A stretch of 64,000 bases of DNA from Acinetobacter gerneri DSM 14967 = CIP 107464 = MTCC 9824 (lineage in GTDB: Bacteria; Pseudomonadota; Gammaproteobacteria; Pseudomonadales; Moraxellaceae), in assembly GCF_000368565.1 (NCBI RefSeq), contig NZ_KB849543.1, forward strand, positions 440,065 to 504,064, read 5' to 3'. The translations under genes were made by a program, and so were the position numbers. Positions within the stretch are counted from its first letter, which is position 1; each line of letters starts with the position of its first letter. A model generated the notes under the pieces. That model did not search any database. It worked only from the letters and a program-made list of their open reading frames with translations, and had not been told where the DNA came from. Positions 54,969 through 64,000 of this stretch are shown in pieces.

Positions 54969-56606
54969 TCAGTGTTTTAAATTATGGCTACTCGCTAATG
55001 CTACATTAAACATAGAATGTAAAATAGGTTGTTTATTTTGCAAATTGTCAATCATCAGGTCTAAACTCGCTAAAACATCTAGTATGTGCTCGATATGGAT
55101 TGATGAAAGATCAATATTCTTGTGAATTTTCAACAAAATAAAGTTTGAACAATCAATTAAACTCTGTTGTAAAACCTGAACATTTACAAAGAGCGCAGCC
55201 CCACTTAATTCTTTTAAAGCGATTTGGCTTTTATTGAGCAATTCTGTATTTGGTTCAGATAGATATTGCACAAGATTTTTATGGGTTTCTTCGATGAGAT
55301 TTTTACTTTCACTACAGAGTACCTCATAGGCATGATCTAAATGATCCAGTGAGATTTGAGTATTATTCACTTTAATTTTTATATGATTCGAAGTGTAATT
55401 TCTTTCTAAAATATCTAAAAAATTGATCGCATTTAAAATAGATTTCATCATGTTTTTTAGAAAAGTCTCATTTTCTTTGATATTTTCCAAAGTGATGTTT
55501 TGGTTGAGTTGTTTTAAATCATGATCAATATTTTGTAAATTGAGCACTGAAAATATATTGGAAAGTTGTTGTATCGAGAGCTTAATCTTTTCGACTTTTT
55601 CTGCTGTCATATTTTGATAATTATATTCAACATCACGTGAAATAGTTTTTAGTTCAAGGCTAATCAATTCTACGACTTTATGAATGGTTTCATAATCTGG
55701 ACCATAAAGTTGTTTGGCAAATATCGTAAGCTGAATATCCGTTAATATCTCATCTCCAATTTTTAATTCTTCTCGGATCGTTTGAGAGGAGGGATGTTCT
55801 AGGCTGATCGCAAGGCTTAATGCATTTGCAAGGTCGTGTGAAGTGACTTGGAATTGCTCAGGATGCTGGTAGAAAAGGGCGATATTTTTTTCGATTTCTA
55901 TCAAGCTGCGATAGCGTGGTTGATTTAGTGCAATTTGTTCAAAATTTTCAAAAACTAAATTGAGAATTTTCCAATAGTGCTTACTCGGTAATTCATGCGA
56001 ATGTAGAACTAAATATTTACCGACAATCTCTAAGCCTTGTAGGTCTAAATCAGATTCTTGTTGTTGTAGAATGTTGTTTAAACAGTATTTATAAAGTTTA
56101 TGGATATAGATCGTTTTTTCTAAGTCAGTAATCTGACTTTGAGGTTGATATTTCAGTTTGGAAATATCGTAATTTTCTAGTTTAGCACCTTCACTGCTAA
56201 TGGGTTTTTTTAAGGCAATTTCTAAAACATTTAGGGTATCAAGTAAAAATTGTGGAACGTGAACTTCTCTTAGGCAGATGAAACCAATATATTTTTTGAG
56301 CATCGTCGTGCCTTCGGTGAGCGCTACGACTTGATCAGTTTTGATATCTGCAGGGTTTTGCATGATTTTTTGCATCAATTCTGCTGAATAAGCTGCAATA
56401 TTTGCCAATAAAGGCATTTCTATCAGGTGTAGAACTTGGGCGCATTGTTTGATTTGGATAAGTGCATCGTCTATTCCAAAGGCTAATGTTTTATCTTCGA
56501 CCAGATGCTCGACAGCATTTTCTACAAGTTGGATTGAATTTTCAACTTCATTTTTGATCATCAATAAACGGGTCGGATCAAAATGAATAGATGTTTGGTA
56601 AGACAT
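54969..56606 (-). CDS. fimL: FimL-like scaffold protein for twitching signalling
   Basis: 545 mostly helical residues, no membrane segment. Sequence features are Hpt/ChpA-like helical bundles without the phosphorylatable His: IHFDPTRLLMIKNEVENSIQ, then ALIQIKQCAQVLHLIEMPLL and DILERNYTSNHIK. The N-terminal region resembles ChpA. Identification rests on length, this pattern and the neighbourhood: fimL is next to nudC and close to rnhA, dnaQ and mltD in Pseudomonas. FimL there links the Chp chemosensory system and cAMP control of type IV pili. ATG 56606 is chosen; the 18 codons upstream are non-conserved. Confidence 0.75.
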   Translation of the reverse strand: MSYQTSIHFDPTRLLMIKNEVENSIQLVENAVEHLVEDKTLAFGIDDALIQIKQCAQVLHLIEMPLLANIAAYSAELMQKIMQNPADIKTDQVVALTEGTTMLKKYIGFICLREVHVPQFLLDTLNVLEIALKKPISSEGAKLENYDISKLKYQPQSQITDLEKTIYIHKLYKYCLNNILQQQESDLDLQGLEIVGKYLVLHSHELPSKHYWKILNLVFENFEQIALNQPRYRSLIEIEKNIALFYQHPEQFQVTSHDLANALSLAISLEHPSSQTIREELKIGDEILTDIQLTIFAKQLYGPDYETIHKVVELISLELKTISRDVEYNYQNMTAEKVEKIKLSIQQLSNIFSVLNLQNIDHDLKQLNQNITLENIKENETFLKNMMKSILNAINFLDILERNYTSNHIKIKVNNTQISLDHLDHAYEVLCSESKNLIEETHKNLVQYLSEPNTELLNKSQIALKELSGAALFVNVQVLQQSLIDCSNFILLKIHKNIDLSSIHIEHILDVLASLDLMIDNLQNKQPILHSMFNVALASSHNLKH

Positions 56607-56744
56607 AAATCTGCACCATCCCCAATAAAATTTTGTATAAATCAATTTATCTTTGACCACTGATTTTGTGGTCTTTTATAGCTTTGATTTACTATAACTG
56701 AAGTCGGGGATGTGTGTAGATTTATTCCTGCTTTTTACAGAAAA

Positions 56745-58202
56745 TTATTTGGCAAAAATACAAGGTTCTCCGTGTTTTTCTGCAAATTTTTTGACCCAGT
56801 TCTCATGTGCTTCGAGTTCTTCTGGGCTTGGTAAAATGACGGGTAGATCAATTTGAATCGCTTGGCGAATATTTTGACTATGACTTTCATCTGAGGATTG
56901 TGACAGGGCATCTATGTCAAATGAGACCTGTCCACCTGTCATCGCTAGATAGACATCTGACAAAATCTCAGCATCGAGCAAGGCACCGTGGAAGGTACGA
57001 TCGCGTTGCACAATTTCATAACGTCTAACCAACGCATCTAAGGAGTTCTTTTGCCCCGGATGTTTGCTTTTTGCAAGTGCTAATGTATCAGTTACTTCGC
57101 AGACTTCAGAAAGTGCAGGGAGTCCAGCACGTTTGAACTCCATGTCTAAGAAGTTCATGTCAAAGCTTGCATTGTGTGCAATGATTTCAGAGCCTTTTAG
57201 GTATTCAAATAAGTCTTGAGCAATCTCTTGATATTTGGGTTTATCTTTGAGGAAATCATCGGTGATACCGTGGACTTCGACCGAATCACCGACTTCTTTT
57301 TCTGGGTTGATGTAGATATGAATCGAACTGCCGGTCAATTTTCGGTTGATCATTTCGATTGCACCCACCTCGATGATGCGATCGCCATCTTGATAATAAA
57401 AACCTGTGGTTTCTGTATCGAGAATTAATTGGCGAGGTCCATAGGCTTCGATCGTTTGTGGTGTAATCACGATGGCAGGATGGACGTTGCTTTGCGCATG
57501 GGTCATTGGGGTTGGATCTTCTTCTTGTGTACGAGGTTCATTTTCAGGATCAAAATGCTGCTCTTGAGCTAAGTCTTGTTCAAAAACTGTATTTTCTACT
57601 TCAAGACTTGCTTCGGCATCTTGTGCATCTATATTTTCAGCTTCTAACAGTGTTTCATTTTCACTGTCATCATCATCTGCAAAACCTAAACCAAAGGGAT
57701 CGTTTAGTAACCAATCATCCTCTTTTTTTTTAGGGTCAGCCATTGATGGGGCAGGTGTTTGCGTTGTATTTTTAATTTTGGCTAAGGTTTCGTCTGCACC
57801 TTGGTTGGCGAGTTGATCTGCCATTTCGTTACCCGCATGACCAGCATGACCTTTGATCCAGTTCCACTCGATTTCACGGCCTTGGCAAATACTGTCTAAT
57901 TTTTTCCAAAGGTCAGGATTTTTGACGTCTTTCCAGTTTTTCTTTTTCCAGCCTTCGATCCATTCGGTGATACCACGTTTGACATAGTTAGAATCTGTCC
58001 AAATGATCAATTTATCTTCGGGTGAGCAAAAGGCAATGCCTTCAATCGCTGCAGTTAATTCCATGCGATTGTTGGTGGTTTCAGGCTCACCACCACATAG
58101 TTTATGTTGCTCAGTTTCGCTAATGATGTATGCACCCCAGCCGCCTAAGCCCGGGTTACCGCGACAGGCTCCATCAACATATAGTGTGATTGTTTGCGAC
58201 AT
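56745..58202 (-). CDS. rnhA-dnaQ: Ribonuclease HI fused to DNA polymerase III epsilon subunit
   Basis: 485 residues. Residues 1-150 are RNase HI with all acidic residues (YVDGACRGNPG, RMELTAAIE, TDSNYV, GNEMADQLA). An acidic low-complexity linker runs about 150-255. Residues about 265-440 are the DnaQ 3'-5' exonuclease (LILDTETTGFY, HNASFDMNFLD, HGALLDAE). A clamp-type motif GQVSFDI follows. It would remove RNA-DNA hybrids and proofread replication in one chain. In most bacteria these are neighbouring separate genes. ATG 58202 has AGGA 7 nt upstream. Confidence 0.93.
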   Translation of the reverse strand: MSQTITLYVDGACRGNPGLGGWGAYIISETEQHKLCGGEPETTNNRMELTAAIEGIAFCSPEDKLIIWTDSNYVKRGITEWIEGWKKKNWKDVKNPDLWKKLDSICQGREIEWNWIKGHAGHAGNEMADQLANQGADETLAKIKNTTQTPAPSMADPKKKEDDWLLNDPFGLGFADDDDSENETLLEAENIDAQDAEASLEVENTVFEQDLAQEQHFDPENEPRTQEEDPTPMTHAQSNVHPAIVITPQTIEAYGPRQLILDTETTGFYYQDGDRIIEVGAIEMINRKLTGSSIHIYINPEKEVGDSVEVHGITDDFLKDKPKYQEIAQDLFEYLKGSEIIAHNASFDMNFLDMEFKRAGLPALSEVCEVTDTLALAKSKHPGQKNSLDALVRRYEIVQRDRTFHGALLDAEILSDVYLAMTGGQVSFDIDALSQSSDESHSQNIRQAIQIDLPVILPSPEELEAHENWVKKFAEKHGEPCIFAK

Positions 58203-58417
58203 ACACAAATCCTAACGTAAATTTGGGTTGAACAATAAACTCAGAAATCTTATTGTATACGCAAATCTGACATTTTCAGTGTGCGATCCTGAGTTTTTTT
58301 TAATGTCTTGTAACATTTGTCTTCAAATCGCGTTAAATTCGTCTTGTATCGACGACAAGCTCTACTAAAATGGCTTATCTAAAAAATAAATCGACTACGC
58401 GTTGTTCGGAAATTTGT

Positions 58418-61400
58418 ATGTATAAACCAACCACAGCAGTGTGGCAGTCTTCTGCGGCATCTTTATTTAAAATTACTTTTTTAGCTTCTGCTCTTGCAGC
58501 ACTTGGGCTTACAACTGGTTGTTCTTCAACTCCGAGTAAACCGACCGCGCAATCTTCTGGATTGTTGGATGCGGGAAGTTTTGATTCGATGGAAGACTTA
58601 CTTTCAGCAACTGACATGCGAGCGGTGGAAGGGGATCGCTTACTCGTTTTAAAACACGGTGATGTTTGGAAACGTATGACAGTTGGTTTTAAAATGGATG
58701 AAAACCATTGGGATTCACGTATCGAGGCTCAGCGTAGTTGGTTTGTATCACGTCAACCCTTTTTGGATCGTCTGAGTGCTCGTGCTTCACGTTATTTATA
58801 TCACACAGTAAAAGAAGCTGAACGTCGTGGTTTACCGACTGAATTAGCCTTATTGCCGATTATTGAAAGTTCTTATGACCCTGCAGCGACCAGTAGTGCA
58901 GCGGCAGCGGGGATGTGGCAGTTTATTCCAAGTACGGGTCGTATTTATGGACTGAGACAAACGGGTCTATATGATGGACGCCGTGATGTAGTCGAGTCTA
59001 CACGTGCAGCGTATGAGTTTTTAGGTAGCTTATACAATCAATTCGGTTCTTGGGAACTTGCATTGGCAGCCTATAATGCTGGTCCAGGACGTATTCAACA
59101 AGCGATTAACCGTAACCAAGCTGCGGGATTGCCAACAGATTATTGGTCACTGCGTTTACCGCAAGAAACCATGAACTATGTACCTCGTTTTATCGCGGTT
59201 GCTCAGATTGTAAAAAATCAGAGTAAATATGGTGTTTCTTTACCACCGATTGCAAACCGTCCTCACTTTAGAGAAGTACAAGTGCAAGGTGGTGTAAGCC
59301 TTAACCAGATTTCTCAAATTACAGGTTTAAGTCGTCCTGAATTGTATCAATTAAATCCGGGTTATCGTGGTGAAGTGATCGATCCAGCAAGCCCAATGCG
59401 TATATTGATTCCTGCTGATCTCAATCCGAATGTGGATACTAAGCTTCGCGCATTAAAAGGTACGGGTGATAGTGGTTTTTGGGCGAGTAATAATACACCT
59501 GCTGCAACAACTACGACTACGCCATCTGCCAGTTATTCTTCAGGTGGTGTGACCAGTTCAGTGACTACACGTACAAGTGCAACGACCCCGTCTTTGAGCC
59601 AGACTTTGAGTACACCAACAGCGACCACTGTTAAGACAACGCCTAAGCCTGCTGTGACTTCAAATACAACAGCTGCGGTAACTAAACGTGTTACTACACC
59701 GAATGGGGCTGACGAGTTGGCTGCATTTGCGGCTAGAGCTGATGTACCAAGTGCACCACGTATCCCTGTAGCAGTAACACCTGTGACGAATGTTAAGCCT
59801 GTTAACGTCGAACCACCAATTTCAGCTCAAGAACGTAAAGATATCTTGGCTGATGTCAAAGCTGAGGGTGCTAAAACTTCTGTAGCGCAAGCTTTACAAC
59901 CTGAGGCAAGCAAAGCTGAAACTGAACAAGTTGTACAAGAGATTAAAGCGATTGCACCGCAAGGCACAGAAGTTGTTGATCCTTATGATGGCAAAATTAA
60001 GTTAACTGCGATTCAAACCAGCCAATCAGTTGCCGATTTACAAGGTAAAGAAAATACAGTAGGTTTCGCTTATCCTAAAGGTTTGGCAGCTAGTGCTGAT
60101 TCTGACGAAGCAAAACGTAACCAAGACAAAACCTTTATCAAAACAGATACTGATATCGTCGTGGTTCCTCCTCGAGGTAAACGTAGTACTTATACTGTTT
60201 TACCGGGCGATACTTTGGCGATTATTGCAGCTAAAAATAATGTCAATTGGCGTGATATTGCAAAATGGAACCAAATTGATCCAAATGGGACATTATTTGT
60301 TGGTTCTAGTTTGTATTTATATGATGCTAAACCTCAAGTGGATGCACCGAAGCCAAGTCAAGCAGCTACGCCAACGAGTTATGTGGTCAAACCAAATGAC
60401 AGCTTAACAGGCGTTGCCAATGAGTTTAATTTGACCGTTCAAGAGCTTGCGAGTTTTAATAATTTAACACCGACCAGCAATCTATTTGTAGGTCAAAAGC
60501 TCTCACTCAAAGATATGGGCACAAAAGCGACAGCGAGTGCGGTAAAAGCTGAAAATAAAACACCTAAAATTAAAACCAAGGTATATGCCGTTAAGCGTGG
60601 TGAATACCTAAAATTGATCGCTGATCGCTATGCATTGTCAAATCAGGAATTGGCTGATTTGACTCCGGGTTTAAATGCGGGCAGTAATTTAATGGCTGGT
60701 CAAAAGATCAATGTTCCATTAAATACGGTCAATGCTGATGATGAAACGGATACCCGTTTGACCAGTAAAGTCGCGGAAAAAGTTAAAGCTGAAAGCACGA
60801 TTAAAACAGAAAGCTATAAAGTTCAACGTGGTGATACACTTTCAAGTATTGCGGCTGAGCATAAAATTAGTTTGTCTGACTTGGCTGAGTTAAATAATTT
60901 TGCAGCCAATAAATCGTTGATGGCAGGTCAAAACATCAAAGTCCCAGCGGGCAATAGTGTGCCTGATAGCTATACCGTCCAATCAGGGGATAGCTTAAGT
61001 GCAGTCGCAAGTAAATATAATTTGCCAGTCGCAAAACTTGCTGATTTAAATGGTTTGAGTACAAATTCTGGCTTATTTGTTGGGCAAAAATTGCAGTTGA
61101 CTGGTGATGCCACTCCTGCAAAAGCTAAAACCACTGTATCTGCAAGTAAACAAGCGGATGAGCCAAATGTTCATACTGTTAAATCTGGTGAAACTTTAGC
61201 AAGCATTGCCAAGAAGTATCATTTGCAATTGGCATTTTTAGCTGAGTTAAATGGTTTAAGTAAAAACTCTGCAGTACGTGTAGGTCAACGTTTGAAAGTA
61301 GATGGTGATTTACCTGAAAAATCAAACAAAAATGATGATAAGCTTGTTGCAAAATCTACAGCTAAAGTCACCAAAAATACCCAAAAATACACCGTACAAT

Positions 61401-61672
61401 CAGGTGAGTCATTACACTCGATTGCAGGTCGTGTTGGCTTATCTGTAGGTGAGTTGGCGGATTTAAATAATCTAAGCGCTAAGGCAAATCTGATGCGTGG
61501 TCAAAGTATTGTCATCCCTAAAACCACCACAGAATATAAAGTGAAAAGTGGCGATTCCTTGATTCGTTTAGCTAGCAAATATGGCATAGATACCAATCAG
61601 CTCGCAGAAATGAATGATTTGAAACCAAACTCACCTCTACGTATTGGTAGTGTGTTAAAAGTTCCAAATTGA
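58418..61672 (+). CDS. mltD: Membrane-bound lytic transglycosylase D with expanded LysM array
   Basis: 1084 residues, more than twice the E. coli length. Lipobox LGLTTGC; GH23 domain about residues 60-270 with catalytic Glu in LPIIESSYDPAATSSAAAAG and the GMWQFIPSTGRIYGL, ALAAYNAGPGRI motifs; one divergent LysM (about 282-330); a Thr/Ser/Ala/Pro-rich linker (about 350-590); then eight LysM repeats to the end, each starting Y-x-V-x-x-G-(D/E)-(S/T). It cleaves glycan strands to anhydro-muropeptides. ATG 58418 starts the signal peptide. The LysM number is unusual. Confidence 0.93.
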   Translation: MYKPTTAVWQSSAASLFKITFLASALAALGLTTGCSSTPSKPTAQSSGLLDAGSFDSMEDLLSATDMRAVEGDRLLVLKHGDVWKRMTVGFKMDENHWDSRIEAQRSWFVSRQPFLDRLSARASRYLYHTVKEAERRGLPTELALLPIIESSYDPAATSSAAAAGMWQFIPSTGRIYGLRQTGLYDGRRDVVESTRAAYEFLGSLYNQFGSWELALAAYNAGPGRIQQAINRNQAAGLPTDYWSLRLPQETMNYVPRFIAVAQIVKNQSKYGVSLPPIANRPHFREVQVQGGVSLNQISQITGLSRPELYQLNPGYRGEVIDPASPMRILIPADLNPNVDTKLRALKGTGDSGFWASNNTPAATTTTTPSASYSSGGVTSSVTTRTSATTPSLSQTLSTPTATTVKTTPKPAVTSNTTAAVTKRVTTPNGADELAAFAARADVPSAPRIPVAVTPVTNVKPVNVEPPISAQERKDILADVKAEGAKTSVAQALQPEASKAETEQVVQEIKAIAPQGTEVVDPYDGKIKLTAIQTSQSVADLQGKENTVGFAYPKGLAASADSDEAKRNQDKTFIKTDTDIVVVPPRGKRSTYTVLPGDTLAIIAAKNNVNWRDIAKWNQIDPNGTLFVGSSLYLYDAKPQVDAPKPSQAATPTSYVVKPNDSLTGVANEFNLTVQELASFNNLTPTSNLFVGQKLSLKDMGTKATASAVKAENKTPKIKTKVYAVKRGEYLKLIADRYALSNQELADLTPGLNAGSNLMAGQKINVPLNTVNADDETDTRLTSKVAEKVKAESTIKTESYKVQRGDTLSSIAAEHKISLSDLAELNNFAANKSLMAGQNIKVPAGNSVPDSYTVQSGDSLSAVASKYNLPVAKLADLNGLSTNSGLFVGQKLQLTGDATPAKAKTTVSASKQADEPNVHTVKSGETLASIAKKYHLQLAFLAELNGLSKNSAVRVGQRLKVDGDLPEKSNKNDDKLVAKSTAKVTKNTQKYTVQSGESLHSIAGRVGLSVGELADLNNLSAKANLMRGQSIVIPKTTTEYKVKSGDSLIRLASKYGIDTNQLAEMNDLKPNSPLRIGSVLKVPN

Positions 61673-61707
61673 TTCGATACTTGATAAAAATAAAGGAATA
61701 AAGCTGT

Positions 61708-63552
61708 ATGCAACAGAGATTTGCGAAAGCAAAACCAATGGGTTTTGCTTTGGGCATAAGTTTAATGTGTTCGAGTGTTTGGGCTGTGGTGCAAACAACA
61801 CCTTATATTTCAATATATGGTAAGCCTTTGTACTCAGCCCAAAGCATAATGCCTTATGCAAATCCTAATGCACCTAAAGGTGGCATCTTGAGTACCTCGA
61901 GCAATGGTACTTTTGACAATCTCAATAGCATGAATGGTAAAGGTCGATATGCCGAGGGCGTAAACTATCTATTTGATACTTTAATGGATAGTTCACTTGA
62001 TGAACCTAATGTCATGTACCCACTTTTAGCTGAAAAAGTGACCTATGATCCTGAACATGCAAATTATATTATTTTTCATCTAAATCCAAAGGCACGTTTT
62101 AGCAATGGTACGCCTGTGACCGCTGAAGACGTCAAATTTAGTTTTGATACTTTTCAGACTAAGGCCAATTTAGGCTTGCAGATGTATTTATCAGATTTGG
62201 CAAAGACAGAAGTTTTGTCAAAATATGATGTCAAAATGACATTTAAATCCAAAAATAATACGGAAATGCCGCTGATTTTGGCGCAAATGGCGATATATTC
62301 CAAAGCGGATTGGGCTAAAAAAGACTTTGGTAAAGTGACCATGCAGCCAATTTTGGGGTCTGGTCCATATCTGATCGAACGCATTGATGCAGGACGTAGT
62401 ATTACCTATAAGCGTAATCCCAATTATTGGGCGAAAGACCTACCAGTCAATCGCGGACGCTATAATTTTGATCGTTTGAAATACGTCTATTATCGTAGTT
62501 TAGAAGTAGCGTTTGAAGGTTTTAAGACAGGCCAATTTACCTTGCAAGAGGAAATGTCTGCTCGAAATTGGGTGACGAACTACGATTTTCCTGCTGTAAA
62601 AGCTGGAATGATTGTCAAATACAATGCCAAAGTAGAAAAACCCAAAGATCTACAAAGTTTTGTGATGAATACACGACGTGCGCCGTTCAATGATATTCAT
62701 TTTAGACAAGCTTTGACTTATGCCTATGATTTTGAATGGCAAAATAAAGCTTATTTTTATGGGCAATATCAGCGATTACAAAGTTATTTTTCAGGTAGTG
62801 AACTTGCGGCAACAGGCAAGCCTAGCGCCAAAGAATTAGAAATTTTAAAACCTTATTTGGCAAAATTAAGCCCTTTGCAGGCGCAAGGCGTTTTGGCTAA
62901 CTGGAAATATTCTGCTTCTGATGGTGGTGGCTTTAATCGCAACAATTTATTGATTGCACATCGAATTTTGCAAAATGCAGGCTATCGTTATCAAAATGGT
63001 CTATTGCTTGATCGTCATGGCAAACCAATTCGTATTGAATTTATGATTCATCAAGATAATTTACAACGAACATTGATGCCTTATGTGCGCAATTTGAAAA
63101 AACTGGGTATTAGCGTCAATATTCGTGTGGTTGATGTGCCACAGTATCTTGAGCGTACACGTAAAAATGATTTTGATATGATCACTTTACGTATGCCGAT
63201 GAGTATTACTCCCGGCAACGAGCAACAACAACTTTGGGGTAGCAAAGCCGCTGATGAAGTTGGAAATTACAATTTTGCAGGGATAAAAAATCCTGCAATT
63301 GATGCCATGATTGAAAAGATTATCCAATCGAAAAATCGTGATCATGTGGTGCTTTATTCGAGAGTATTAGATCGCTTGTTACGTGCAGGCTTTTATCAAA
63401 TTCCAACTTATGGTAAAGATGGTTCATGGTTTGCATATTGGAATATGTATAAACAGCCGACGATTAAGCCGAAATTATCAACAGGTATTGATTATTGGTG
63501 GTCTGATCCAGTACAGGCTGCAAAAGTTGGGCAATACCTCAAGAAAAATTAA
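61708..63552 (+). CDS. Peptide ABC transporter substrate-binding protein (YejA-like)
   Basis: 614 residues, family 5 binding protein. Signal peptide MQQRFAKAKPMGFALGISLM then SVWA; mature motifs ISIYGKPLYSAQSIMPYANP, LSTSSNGTFDNLNSMNGKGR, PLLAEKVTYD and PVNRGRYNFDRLKYVYYRS. These are characteristic of YejA, the binding protein for oligopeptides and microcin C-type compounds. AAAGGA precedes ATG. The permease gene follows at 101 nt, so this is the yej operon start. Confidence 0.88.
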   Translation: MQQRFAKAKPMGFALGISLMCSSVWAVVQTTPYISIYGKPLYSAQSIMPYANPNAPKGGILSTSSNGTFDNLNSMNGKGRYAEGVNYLFDTLMDSSLDEPNVMYPLLAEKVTYDPEHANYIIFHLNPKARFSNGTPVTAEDVKFSFDTFQTKANLGLQMYLSDLAKTEVLSKYDVKMTFKSKNNTEMPLILAQMAIYSKADWAKKDFGKVTMQPILGSGPYLIERIDAGRSITYKRNPNYWAKDLPVNRGRYNFDRLKYVYYRSLEVAFEGFKTGQFTLQEEMSARNWVTNYDFPAVKAGMIVKYNAKVEKPKDLQSFVMNTRRAPFNDIHFRQALTYAYDFEWQNKAYFYGQYQRLQSYFSGSELAATGKPSAKELEILKPYLAKLSPLQAQGVLANWKYSASDGGGFNRNNLLIAHRILQNAGYRYQNGLLLDRHGKPIRIEFMIHQDNLQRTLMPYVRNLKKLGISVNIRVVDVPQYLERTRKNDFDMITLRMPMSITPGNEQQQLWGSKAADEVGNYNFAGIKNPAIDAMIEKIIQSKNRDHVVLYSRVLDRLLRAGFYQIPTYGKDGSWFAYWNMYKQPTIKPKLSTGIDYWWSDPVQAAKVGQYLKKN

Positions 63553-63653
63553 AAATAGGCACTTGGGTTTATTGATGATTTTTCAATTTTATGATGAAAG
63601 ACTTGATCAATATTGTTTTATAAATACGTGAAGTCACAAGGAACCTCGTTTCG

Positions 63654-64000
63654 ATGGGCACATATATACTAAAAAGACTTCTTCTGATTATCCCTACATT
63701 GTTTTTAATCTTATTGATTAACTTTGTAGTGGTACAGATTGCACCCGGCGGTCCTGTAGAGCAGGCGATTCAACAGGCTGAAAGCTTTCAAGGTGTCGGA
63801 GCTGCTCAAGGAGGCGGTGAGGTTGCTAAATCTTCAAATAGTAACTATCAAGGCGCACGTGGTTTAAGTGATGACATGGTTGAAAAAATCAAAAAACAGT
63901 ATGGTTTTGATCAACCTGCGTATCTACGATTTTGGATCATGCTCAAAGGTTATGCGCATTTAGATTTTGGGACGAGTTTCTTTAAAGATAAACCTGTCAC
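63654..64000 (+). CDS. Peptide ABC transporter permease (YejB-like), 3' truncated
   Basis: The window ends in the gene. The visible 115 residues start MGTYILKRLLLIIPTLFLIL, the first transmembrane helix of a DppB/YejB-type permease, then APGGPVEQAIQQ and the conserved periplasmic segment with QYGFDQPAYLRFW and HLDFGTSFFKDKPV. AAGGA lies 11 nt before the ATG. It is the second gene of the yej-type operon. Confidence 0.9.
   Translation, partial: MGTYILKRLLLIIPTLFLILLINFVVVQIAPGGPVEQAIQQAESFQGVGAAQGGGEVAKSSNSNYQGARGLSDDMVEKIKKQYGFDQPAYLRFWIMLKGYAHLDFGTSFFKDKPV

Noticed and set aside
59470..59700. Possible simple repeat in the Thr/Ser/Ala-rich part of mltD
   Set aside because: The ACT/ACA/GCA-rich codons reflect a low-complexity protein linker rather than a DNA tandem repeat with fixed units.
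1..64000. CRISPR arrays, tRNA or rRNA genes
   Set aside because: No regular repeat-spacer pattern, cloverleaf with GTTCGA-type arm or rRNA-like conserved stretch was seen on either strand.

Overview
This 64 kb window is chromosomal DNA from a Moraxellaceae bacterium, almost certainly an Acinetobacter. I infer this from the low GC content, the single-protein RNase HI-DNA polymerase III epsilon fusion, the fimL-nudC / rnhA-dnaQ / mltD neighbourhood shared with Pseudomonas, and the housekeeping genes (pdxB, epmA, cca, maeB, metF, ahcY, fadE, lipA, sthA, glpD). I saw no rRNA, tRNA, CRISPR array, intact insertion sequence or prophage. Most genes have a recognisable family and a good ribosome binding site.

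Layout. 1-5.8 kb: end of an amino-acid ABC binding protein, then overlapping pdxB-epmA, a rearranged patch (orphan membrane protein, decayed copies of the cca and epmA ends, a two-gene operon for a putative ribbon-helix-helix protein and a 37-residue Lys-rich peptide), then cca. 5.8-17.7 kb: maeB, a membrane GGDEF-EAL protein, rsmE, metF and ahcY. An S-adenosylhomocysteine (SAH) riboswitch can be folded in the ahcY leader. A few hypothetical genes, one of them DUF4424-like, follow. 17.8-20.3 kb: a PepSY/DUF3649/DUF3325 membrane operon behind a Fur-box-like site. 20.4-29.4 kb: an exported amidase and a ketone-body (3-hydroxybutyrate) utilisation set: permease, dehydrogenase, CoA-transferase A/B, thiolase, a PcaC-like protein and a LysR regulator.

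29.4-36.5 kb: two divergent units that look like an aromatic-acid pathway. One side has a VOC metalloprotein, maleylacetoacetate isomerase and fumarylacetoacetase. The other has an IclR regulator, an MFS transporter, an FAD aromatic monooxygenase and a DUF2783 protein. A repeated and palindromic operator candidate lies between them. No cupin-type ring-cleavage dioxygenase is present, so the VOC protein is the best local candidate for ring opening. 36.7-50.3 kb: a small secreted beta-solenoid-like protein, fadE, lipA, sthA, a pirin/LysR pair, a KgtP-like transporter and glpR-glpD with matching operator candidates.

50.3-64 kb: rsmI divergent from lpoA-yraN-dolP-hydrolase with starts only 12 nt apart, nudC-fimL, the rnhA-dnaQ fusion, a very long mltD with eight clear LysM repeats, and the start of a yejAB-type peptide ABC transporter cut by the window edge.

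The items most worth a second look are the duplication scar at 2857-3897 with its orphan gene, the VOC-containing aromatic cluster, the SAH riboswitch, the cca ribosome binding site inside an upstream terminator, the RHH/Lys-rich micro-operon, the LysM-expanded MltD and the GD-repeat secreted protein.
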